From DASPMP01 sp035626995 (GTDB lineage Bacteria; Gemmatimonadota; Gemmatimonadetes; Gemmatimonadales; Gemmatimonadaceae): 12,192 nt of DNA. The stretch covers positions 1-12,192 of the forward strand of contig DASPMP010000128.1 in the NCBI GenBank assembly GCA_035626995.1. The letters run 5' to 3'. Below the pieces are notes generated by a model, which was not told the origin of the DNA, did not search any database, and saw only the letters and a program-made list of their open reading frames with translations. This document shows, piece by piece, positions 6,825-12,192 of this stretch. Position numbers and translations under genes: made by a program. Within the stretch, counting starts at the first letter, position 1. Each line of letters starts with the position of its first letter.

Positions 6825-6864
6825 CGCCCAGCGCACCCTTGGTAACCACCTACAGGACATCGTA

Positions 6865-7845
6865 TTGGCGAACAAACGTCTTCTTGTGACGGGCGGCGCG
6901 GGCTTCATCGGCTCGCACATCTGCGAATACTTCATCGAGCGTGACTGGCGGGTAGAGATCATCGACGACTTCTCCACCGGAAAGCGCGCCAACGTGGCAC
7001 CAGACGCGACGGTGCACGAGCTCGACGTTCGCTCCCCCGAGGCCGCACGGGTGGTCAAGGAAGGCGCGTTCGACGTGATCGTCCACCTGGCCGCGCAGAT
7101 CGACGTGCGCCGCAGCGTCGAGAATCCGCTCCATGATGCCGGGATCAACATCCTCGGCACCGTCAATCTGCTCGAAGCGGTGCGCCACTCGCCAACGGCC
7201 AAGCAGTGTCGGTTTGCCTTCTCGTCGACAGGGGGAGCGTTGTACGGTGACATGGTGACTCCGCCAAATCTGGAGACTTTCCAGAAGAATCCGGATTCAC
7301 CCTACGCGATTTCGAAGCTCAGCGCCGAGTACTATCTGGCGTACTACGCGCGCCTGCACGGACTCGATACCGTCGCGTTGCGATATGGAAACGTCTACGG
7401 CCCCCGTCAGGATCCACATGGTGAGGCGGGCGTGGTCGCGATCTTCTGCGGTCGCATCCTTGACGGGCGTCCCCTGACGATTTTTGGCGACGGGACGCAG
7501 ACGCGCGACTACGTCTACGTGAAGGACGTGGCGGCGGCGACATACCTCGGAGCGACGGGGCAGCTGCCGCGTCCTCAAACGGTGGACGTGCGCTCGTTTA
7601 ATGTCGGCACGGGCGTCGGTACCTCGGTCAACGAGATCGCACGAACCCTGCTTGCCGTTTCCGGACGAACTGTTCCCATCGAGTTCGCACCGCCGCGGAC
7701 TGGCGAGCAACAACATTCTTTTCTGAATGTCGACAAGTCCCGGGAGCGGTTGGGCTGGACGCCCGCCGTGAGCCTCGCCGAAGGTCTTGGTGAAAGCTTT
7801 GCCTGGTTTTCGGCAAGGCATCGCGCGCCCGTGAGCGCCACATGA
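6865..7845 (+). CDS. NAD-dependent epimerase/dehydratase (GalE-like extended SDR)
   Basis: Extended short-chain dehydrogenase/reductase, probably acting on a nucleotide-activated sugar for surface polysaccharide or lipid A-core sugars. It has 326 residues. The NAD-binding motif GGAGFIGS is at 10-17, with an acidic DD at 34-35 that favours NAD over NADP. HLAAQ is at 74-78. The catalytic set is T122 (in SSTGGALYG) with Y147 and K151 (YAISK). RYGNVYGPRQDP and RDYVYVKDVA are substrate-side motifs of the UDP-glucose 4-epimerase/UDP-glucuronate group. The exact substrate cannot be read from the sequence. The start is TTG at 6865, with AGGA at 6854-6857 seven bases upstream; GTVGG-type family sequence begins at once. 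Its TGA overlaps the tolQ ATG (ATGA), so it is the first gene of the tol unit. Confidence 0.92.
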   Translation: MANKRLLVTGGAGFIGSHICEYFIERDWRVEIIDDFSTGKRANVAPDATVHELDVRSPEAARVVKEGAFDVIVHLAAQIDVRRSVENPLHDAGINILGTVNLLEAVRHSPTAKQCRFAFSSTGGALYGDMVTPPNLETFQKNPDSPYAISKLSAEYYLAYYARLHGLDTVALRYGNVYGPRQDPHGEAGVVAIFCGRILDGRPLTIFGDGTQTRDYVYVKDVAAATYLGATGQLPRPQTVDVRSFNVGTGVGTSVNEIARTLLAVSGRTVPIEFAPPRTGEQQHSFLNVDKSRERLGWTPAVSLAEGLGESFAWFSARHRAPVSAT

Positions 7846-8582
7846 GTATCGCAATGCTCCTGCAGGGCGCCATACCGACTACACCCGTGGATTTGATCCG
7901 GCAATCCACGATCGTCACCCAGGTCGTGCTCATCGTCCTGGCGATCCTGTCACTGATCAGTTGGGGCGTGATCTTCCTGACCTGGGCGCGGGTCACCGGC
8001 GCACATGCGCGCGCGCAGAAGTTCGCCGCGGAATTCGATCGCACGCGTCGCCTGGATGAAGCGAACAGCCTGGCCCGACGGTCGGCACGGAATGCCTTCG
8101 CCATGCTCTTTCTTCGTGCCGCACAATTCGTCGGCGACATCCGCGGCTCGAGCTTGCGCGCGAAGGAAACACAGGCCGAGGACACGGGTACGCTTCCCAA
8201 TGCGACGCTCACCGGATCGCAGCTCGAGGCCCTGCACCTGCTTCTCGATGCCGAAGCGGACGAAGAGCGCGAGCGACTCGGCCGGCACACCCCTTGGCTC
8301 GCGACCATCGGTTCGGTCAGCCCCCTGCTCGGGCTGCTTGGTACGGTGCTCGGTGTGATCCAGTCGTTCATTGGGATCGCGACGAAGGGATCGGGAAATC
8401 TCGCGGCGGTTGCACCCGGGGTGGCGGAGGCGCTCATCGCGACTGCGGCGTCGTTGGCGGTCGCCATTCCGGCGACGTTCGGCTACAACATCCTGGCAAG
8501 CCGCCTGAATCGCTTCGAGGGGTCCATGGAGCGGTTCAACGCCGCCGTGATCGCGCGCTTCGTGCGCGAGGGGCAGATCTAG
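7842..8582 (+). CDS. tolQ: Tol-Pal motor protein TolQ (MotA/TolQ/ExbB family)
   Basis: Inner-membrane proton-channel subunit that, with TolR, powers the Tol-Pal system for outer-membrane constriction and integrity. It has 246 residues. Three membrane segments are predicted at about 25-47, 152-179 and 194-216, with a large cytoplasmic loop between the first and second, as in the family. LATIGSVSPLLGLLGTVLGVI and EALIATAASLAVAIPATFGYN are the hallmark segments. T168 and T201 line up with the pore threonines T145 and T178 of E. coli TolQ, both at the same offset of 23. The sequence alone resembles ExbB nearly as well; the tolB and pal neighbours decide for TolQ. It overlaps the epimerase gene by ATGA and abuts tolR. 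No strong Shine-Dalgarno is seen, which fits translational coupling. A later ATG at 7854 is possible. Confidence 0.93.
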   Translation: MSIAMLLQGAIPTTPVDLIRQSTIVTQVVLIVLAILSLISWGVIFLTWARVTGAHARAQKFAAEFDRTRRLDEANSLARRSARNAFAMLFLRAAQFVGDIRGSSLRAKETQAEDTGTLPNATLTGSQLEALHLLLDAEADEERERLGRHTPWLATIGSVSPLLGLLGTVLGVIQSFIGIATKGSGNLAAVAPGVAEALIATAASLAVAIPATFGYNILASRLNRFEGSMERFNAAVIARFVREGQI

Positions 8583-8996
8583 GTGCGACGCGGACGCCGC
8601 CATCGTCTCGAGCTGAACGCAGACATCAACGTCGTGAACCTCATCGACGTCATGCTCCTGCTGCTCGTCGTGTTCATGATCACCGCGCCCATGATGACGG
8701 GGGGCGTGGATATTTCGCTCCCTCGTGCCGAGGCGCGTCCGCTGGAATCGAAGAGCGGGCTGACGGTCACGGTGGCGCGCAACGGACAGATTCTCGTCGA
8801 TGACACGCCAATGACCTATGGCGAGTTTCGCGGGGCCTTCCGCGCGATGGCGGCGCAGCGGGGCCGCCAGGGATTGTATCTCCGGGCCGACGCCGGCGTG
8901 CCGTACGGCACGGTCGTTCGCGTCCTCGCGATCATGCGTGCGGCAGGGGTGGGCGACGTCGGACTCGTCACTGAGCCCGAGGAGATTCCGCAGTGA
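8583..8996 (+). CDS. tolR: Tol-Pal motor protein TolR (ExbD/TolR family)
   Basis: Partner of TolQ in the proton-driven motor. It has a single membrane anchor and a periplasmic domain. It has 137 residues, near the family norm of about 140. The basic N-terminus (RRGRRHR) is followed by a membrane helix at about 17-36 carrying the proton-handling D22 in NVVNLIDVMLLLLVVFM; this corresponds to D23 of E. coli TolR. The periplasmic domain contains LTVTVARNGQILVDD and YLRADAGVPYGTVVRVL, the typical ExbD/TolR fold. It starts with GTG directly after the tolQ TAG (no spacer), with GAGGGG about 10 bases upstream in the tolQ end. Its TGA overlaps the next GTG (GTGA). Confidence 0.94.
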   Translation: MRRGRRHRLELNADINVVNLIDVMLLLLVVFMITAPMMTGGVDISLPRAEARPLESKSGLTVTVARNGQILVDDTPMTYGEFRGAFRAMAAQRGRQGLYLRADAGVPYGTVVRVLAIMRAAGVGDVGLVTEPEEIPQ

Positions 8997-9703
8997 GCAT
9001 TGCGGCCGCGAGTCCTGCCGGCCGCGATCGTGGTGCCCTTGCCGTCTCGGTTGGTGCATCACTGGCGCTGCACGCCGGGATGATCGCCGCGTTCCTGGCC
9101 ATGCGCCCCGCGCGTCCGGCGCCGATGCCTCCGATCTATCGGGTGAACATCGTCGCGGCAGCTCCCGGCGCGCCGTCCGCTGGTGTCATCACCCCGACAC
9201 CTGCTCCCGCGCCGCCTGAGACGAAAGCGCCGCCACGACCGAAGTCCGAGGAAATCGTACCGGTCCAGACGAAGACCCCACCGCGGCGAACCCCGAAGAT
9301 TGCAACGCCGAGTGTGTCCGAAAAGCGCGTCGATCGAAACACGCCAGCTCCTACCGCCGGTGGCGGAGAAACGGGGGGCCGTGGGACGGACGTTGCCAAC
9401 ATCCGTGTGGAGGGGATCGAGTTTCCGTTCCAGGGGTACCTGGACAACATCGTTCGCCAGATCGCGCTGCGCTTCAGACCGCCGCGCGGTTCACAATTGA
9501 AGGCGGAAGTCGCCTTCCTCATTCGTCGGGATGGTACCGTCACCGGCATCCGCTTCGTGCAGCGTTCCGGGTCGTACACGTTCGATCTCGAAGCGCAGGG
9601 CGCCGTGGAGGCAGCGGCCAACGTGTTTGGTCCGCTCCCTGCCGGCTTCACCGAGGACGTGCTGCCGGTGATGTTCAGTTTCGACCCACGACTCATACGC
9701 TGA
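8993..9703 (+). CDS. TonB-like energy transducer in the TolA position
   Basis: Periplasm-spanning protein expected to couple the TolQ-TolR motor to TolB/Pal. It has 236 residues, like TonB (239 in E. coli) and much shorter than TolA (421). One N-terminal membrane helix lies at about 16-37 with the S-x3-H pair (S23, H27) that TonB and TolA use to contact the motor. A Pro/Thr/Lys-rich extended segment follows (about 63-121), then a Gly-rich stretch (122-131). A TonB-type C-terminal domain covers about 146-232 (GYLDNIVRQIALRF, VAFLIRRDGTVTGIRFVQRSG). The long helical TolAII rod is absent. The operon place between tolR and tolB says TolA role; the domain layout says TonB family. GAGGAG at 8979-8984 lies 8 bases before the GTG start. 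Its stop overlaps the tolB start (TGATG). Confidence 0.88.
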   Translation: MSIAAASPAGRDRGALAVSVGASLALHAGMIAAFLAMRPARPAPMPPIYRVNIVAAAPGAPSAGVITPTPAPAPPETKAPPRPKSEEIVPVQTKTPPRRTPKIATPSVSEKRVDRNTPAPTAGGGETGGRGTDVANIRVEGIEFPFQGYLDNIVRQIALRFRPPRGSQLKAEVAFLIRRDGTVTGIRFVQRSGSYTFDLEAQGAVEAAANVFGPLPAGFTEDVLPVMFSFDPRLIR

Positions 9704-11016
9704 TGCGAAGTCTTCGACGTGCGGTTCCCGCCGCCTTGCTCCTGCTGGCCTGCGCCGCTTCTCTCCCGGCCCAGGATTCGACGCGTGGCGTGCGCATCGG
9801 CCTGCGCTACGACCCCGGCACCAAGCCTGGGGTCATCGTGCTTCCCATTGCCGGGACTGGCGGCGATTCCATTCGCGCGATCATCGAGCGGGACTTTGAC
9901 TTTTCCGATCGGATTGCCGTGATCGCCATGACTGCATCCGACGCCGCGCTGCTGGAAGGCCGGGCGCCTTCGGGAGCGCCGATCCCGGTGAATTATGATC
10001 TTTTCAGCCGACTCGGCGCCGCGGCAGTCATCAAGGCGACTCCCACGCCATCGGGGCTGCATGTCGCGATGCATGATGTCTCGCGCAAGCAGATCACGGC
10101 CGTGGAGGACTATGCCGTTCCCGGCGCCCCACTGTCGCGCGATTGGCGACACTCGGTGCACGGAATTGCCGATGCCGTGGAAGAGTGGATCACCGGTCAA
10201 CGGGGCGCCGCGCAGACGCGCATCGCCTTCATCCGCGGGAATGTCATCCACCTGATCGACAGCGATGGCGCATTCGAGACGGCGCTCTCGGTGGTCGGTC
10301 CGGCAATGTCGCCATCGTGGCATCCCAATGGAATCATGCTCGCCTACAACACCTTCGGGCCGGAGTCGCGCATCGTGATTCACGATTTTCGCACCGGAAG
10401 GAATCGGACGTTTGGCGCGCAGCGAAACACCACGAACGTCACTCCGGTGTTTGCGCCTGATGGCCGTTCGCTGACGTATTCGCTCGCCACGGAGAACGGC
10501 GCGGATCTGTACGTGCTGTCCCTGGAAGGGGAGGCGTTTCCGCGTCGGGTGACGGTTGGCCGCGGCTCCATCAACCAGCAGCCGTCGTATAGTCCGGACG
10601 GCAATCGCATCGCGTTCATGTCCGACAGGTCGGGGCACCCGGAGGTATATATTATGGACTCCGACGGCACCAACGCGGACATCTTCACGGCGTTCGACTT
10701 TGGTGACCAGAATTACCGGGCAAGCCCGGACTGGTCACCGGACGGTCGTCAGGTAACGTTTCAGACGCGCATCGACGGGCGGTTCCAGATTTTCACCATG
10801 ACCCTTCGGGATCGGCAGCCCCGGCAGCTGACCAGCGAGGGGGAAAATGAAGATCCTTCATGGGCGCCAGATGGACGGCACCTCGTTTTCGTTTCGTCGC
10901 GCAGTGGGACTCGTCAATTGTGGGTACTCGACGCTGAGTCGGGCCGACTGCGCCAGTTGACGCGGCTGGGCGGGGCACGATTGCCCGCGTGGTCGCCGAG
11001 ATTGCTTTCGAAGTAG
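9703..11016 (+). CDS. tolB: Tol-Pal protein TolB (beta-propeller)
   Basis: Periplasmic propeller protein that shuttles between Pal and the TolA-type transducer. It has 437 residues, matching the usual 430. After an export signal, an N-terminal alpha/beta domain (about 44-165; VIVLPIAG, DFDFSDRIAVI, YDLFSRLGAAAVIKA) is followed by a six-bladed propeller. The blades are marked by repeated W/Y-x-PDG motifs: SWHPNG 205-210, VFAPDG 249-254, SYSPDG 295-300, DWSPDG 343-348, SWAPDG 386-391 and AWSP 429-432. The signal region LLLLACAASLPAQ holds an LLAC lipobox-like site (C17) as well as a possible signal peptidase I site after LPA, so lipidation is possible; E. coli TolB is soluble. The ATG overlaps the previous stop (TGATG) without a Shine-Dalgarno, indicating coupling. 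Confidence 0.95.
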   Translation: MRSLRRAVPAALLLLACAASLPAQDSTRGVRIGLRYDPGTKPGVIVLPIAGTGGDSIRAIIERDFDFSDRIAVIAMTASDAALLEGRAPSGAPIPVNYDLFSRLGAAAVIKATPTPSGLHVAMHDVSRKQITAVEDYAVPGAPLSRDWRHSVHGIADAVEEWITGQRGAAQTRIAFIRGNVIHLIDSDGAFETALSVVGPAMSPSWHPNGIMLAYNTFGPESRIVIHDFRTGRNRTFGAQRNTTNVTPVFAPDGRSLTYSLATENGADLYVLSLEGEAFPRRVTVGRGSINQQPSYSPDGNRIAFMSDRSGHPEVYIMDSDGTNADIFTAFDFGDQNYRASPDWSPDGRQVTFQTRIDGRFQIFTMTLRDRQPRQLTSEGENEDPSWAPDGRHLVFVSSRSGTRQLWVLDAESGRLRQLTRLGGARLPAWSPRLLSK

Positions 11017-11020
11017 CTGG

Positions 11021-11048
11021 TTGACGCAGGACCCAGAGCGTTTACAGT
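11021..11048 (+). promoter_or_regulatory. Probable pal promoter (TTGACG, 16-base spacer, TACAGT)
   Basis: TTGACG (11021-11026) differs from the consensus -35 at one base. TACAGT (11043-11048) fits TANNNT. The spacer is 16 bases. Transcription would start near 11055, giving a leader of about 28 bases before the pal ATG. It lies in the only real gap (66 bases) within the tol-pal cluster, which supports separate extra expression of pal and cpoB. Confidence 0.5.
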
Positions 11049-11082
11049 GGGACAGCACCGAACCCATCAACCCCTACGTCCA

Positions 11083-11709
11083 ATGAGAGTCACCTCCCGT
11101 CTGACGACCGTTGCCTTGGCACTGGTCTCCGTCGCGCTCCTCGACGCGTGCCGCCGTACGCCACCCCCGCCTGTCGAGCCGGTGGAAGACACTGCCGCCA
11201 TTCGCATCGCCCGCGAGGATTCGATTCGTCGCGAGCAGCAGCGTCTGGCTGACGAGGCCGCCGCGCGCCAGCGCGCCATTCAGGACAGCATCAACCGCGC
11301 GCGGGCAGCCGCCGAGGATGCGCAGCGGGCAAGCGATATGCTGCGTGGTACGCTCGTGACGGGAATTACCTTCGATTTCGACCGGTCGGACCTGCGCGAT
11401 GATGCACGTGCGACGCTCGATGCCAAGGTTCCGATCCTGATGGCGAACAGCAACGTCACCATTCGTATCGCCGGTCATGCCGACGAGCGGGGATCCTCCG
11501 AGTACAACCTTGCCCTGGGTCAGCGTCGCGCGGCCGCGGCGAAACGGTACCTGGTGGAACGGGGAATCGCCGAAGGGCGCATCGAGACGACGAGCTTCGG
11601 CGAGGAGCGTCCCGCCTGCACCGAATCGAATGAAGGTTGCTGGTCGCAGAATCGCCGCGACGAGTTCGAGATGACCAGCGGTGGCGCAATGCTCCGTTCA
11701 GGCAACTAA
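11083..11709 (+). CDS. pal: Peptidoglycan-associated lipoprotein Pal
   Basis: Outer-membrane lipoprotein that holds peptidoglycan and binds TolB. From the ATG at 11083 it has 208 residues, longer than E. coli Pal (173). The lipoprotein signal ends at C23 (LLDAC), with an unusual Asp at -2. Mature residues about 36-88 form a charged, probably coiled-coil helix. The OmpA-like domain follows at about 92-197. It has FDFDRSDL, GHADERG and LGQRR. D134 and R149 have the same 15-residue spacing as the diaminopimelate-binding D271 and R286 of OmpA. NRRDEFEM closes the domain. An extra loop with C179 and C186 (ACTESNEGCW) comes before it and may form a disulfide. A GTG at 11047 is in frame but overlaps the -10 box and would break the signal peptide, so the ATG is chosen. 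The stop overlaps the cpoB start (TAATG). Confidence 0.95.
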   Translation: MRVTSRLTTVALALVSVALLDACRRTPPPPVEPVEDTAAIRIAREDSIRREQQRLADEAAARQRAIQDSINRARAAAEDAQRASDMLRGTLVTGITFDFDRSDLRDDARATLDAKVPILMANSNVTIRIAGHADERGSSEYNLALGQRRAAAAKRYLVERGIAEGRIETTSFGEERPACTESNEGCWSQNRRDEFEMTSGGAMLRSGN

Positions 11710-12192
11710 TGAAGCAGTGGCTGTTTCTGGCACCGGTGGCGGCGATCGCCGCCACCGGGTGCTTTGCCAGCAAGAGCGACATCGTCATGCTCCAGGACGA
11801 GATTCGCACCTTGCGGGCGATGCAGGGGCGCGCTGATTCGGTGCGCAAGCTGCAGCAGGACTCCGCGATCCTGCTCGCACGTCGATCGAATGATTCGCTG
11901 CGGGCCCTCTCGCAACGATTCGGCGCGTTCCAGGCGAACATCAACGGCGAGATTTTCGACATCGGCAAGCAGCTGATCACGCTGCAGGAGCTCGCCGGAA
12001 TGAGCTCGCGGCGGATTACCGATCTCCGTGCGGAGCTCGAGAACCGCAACCAGGCCACGGTTCCGCCGTCCGATTCCGCGGGACCTCCGGCACCCGGTCC
12101 GGCCCAGATGTTCCAGCTCTCGTTCGACCTGCTCCGCCGCCGGAGCTACAGTGCCGCCCGCACGGGCTTTGAGGAGCTCCTGAAGCGGTATC
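11709..12192 (+). CDS. cpoB: Cell division coordinator CpoB/YbgF, partial (3' end outside window)
   Basis: Tol-Pal-associated periplasmic TPR protein, which in E. coli links outer-membrane constriction to septal peptidoglycan synthesis by PBP1B. 161 codons are visible and the frame is open at the window edge. The N-terminus is a lipoprotein signal, FLAPVAAIAATGC, with a good lipobox (ATGC, C18); E. coli CpoB is not lipidated. Residues about 22-115 are charged and helical, a coiled coil like the trimerising N-terminal domain of the family. A Pro-rich linker follows (about 117-131; VPPSDSAGPPAPGPA). The first TPR begins at about 132 (QMFQLSFDLLRRRSYSAA, then GFEELLKRY), matching the CpoB repeat pattern. 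The ATG overlaps the pal stop (TAATG). Gene order pal-cpoB is the standard end of tol-pal clusters. Confidence 0.9.
   Translation, partial: MKQWLFLAPVAAIAATGCFASKSDIVMLQDEIRTLRAMQGRADSVRKLQQDSAILLARRSNDSLRALSQRFGAFQANINGEIFDIGKQLITLQELAGMSSRRITDLRAELENRNQATVPPSDSAGPPAPGPAQMFQLSFDLLRRRSYSAARTGFEELLKRY

Noticed and set aside
7950..9062. Minus-strand open frame (370 codons) opposite tolQ and tolR
   Set aside because: Both sense genes are certain from motifs and overlaps; the antisense product has low-complexity Arg/His composition.
9136..10638. Long minus-strand open frame (500 codons) opposite the TonB-like gene and tolB
   Set aside because: It spans two confidently identified genes in antisense; the product is rich in Arg, His and Gly without domain signals, as expected from GC-rich codon bias.
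11047..11082. GTG-started N-terminal extension of pal
   Set aside because: It would put 12 polar residues before the lipoprotein signal and overlaps the probable -10 box.
1..12192. Undescribed defence, mobile or CRISPR-like system
   Set aside because: Every open stretch is explained by a core gene or a short intergenic region; no transposase, integrase, repeat array, toxin-antitoxin pair or compositional break was seen.

Overview
The window is about 12.2 kb of GC-rich bacterial chromosome holding only housekeeping genes, all on the + strand and almost without gaps. No mobile element, CRISPR array, tRNA or rRNA was found. Gene content and style suggest a diderm bacterium, most likely Gemmatimonadota. 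The reasons are a full Tol-Pal set with a TonB-like protein in the TolA position, a Pal with an extra cysteine pair, a lipoprotein form of CpoB, and -10-like boxes of the TAGATT(T)G type. The phylum is an inference from gene style, not from a marker-gene comparison.

Layout. (1) 1-1256: the 3' two thirds of a long RelA/SpoT-family (p)ppGpp enzyme, from the end of the synthetase domain to the C-terminal ACT domain. (2) 1297-4869: a tightly packed genome-maintenance and translation-quality unit, uvrB-tsaE-tsaB-rimI. Each junction overlaps by 4 bases (GTGA, ATGA, TTGA). uvrB appears to be read from a leaderless transcript. (3) 4991-5503: ssb, with its own upstream region and a strong ribosome binding site, followed by two hairpins. 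(4) 5618-6751: an exported LysM protein, ending in a good terminator hairpin whose T-rich tail holds a promoter-like box for the next unit. (5) 6865-12192 (open at the right edge): an NDP-sugar epimerase/dehydratase fused translationally to the Tol-Pal envelope system, tolQ-tolR-tonB/tolA-tolB, then pal-cpoB behind a probable internal promoter.

How they work together. Region 2 joins excision repair (UvrB) with two parts of the tRNA t6A37 machinery (TsaE, TsaB) and the ribosomal-protein N-acetyltransferase RimI, a common bacterial grouping apart from uvrB at its head. Region 5 builds the trans-envelope Tol-Pal machine. TolQ and TolR form the proton-driven motor, the TonB-like protein crosses the periplasm, TolB and the peptidoglycan-binding lipoprotein Pal are its outer-membrane-side partners, and CpoB links it to cell-wall synthesis. 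The LysM protein and the sugar-nucleotide enzyme beside it fit a cell-envelope theme.

I see no undescribed defence or mobile system. The points worth a second look are variations on known themes: leaderless uvrB, a terminator overlapping a promoter, the epimerase-tolQ coupling, the TonB-for-TolA swap, possible lipidation of TolB, and the Pal cysteine loop.
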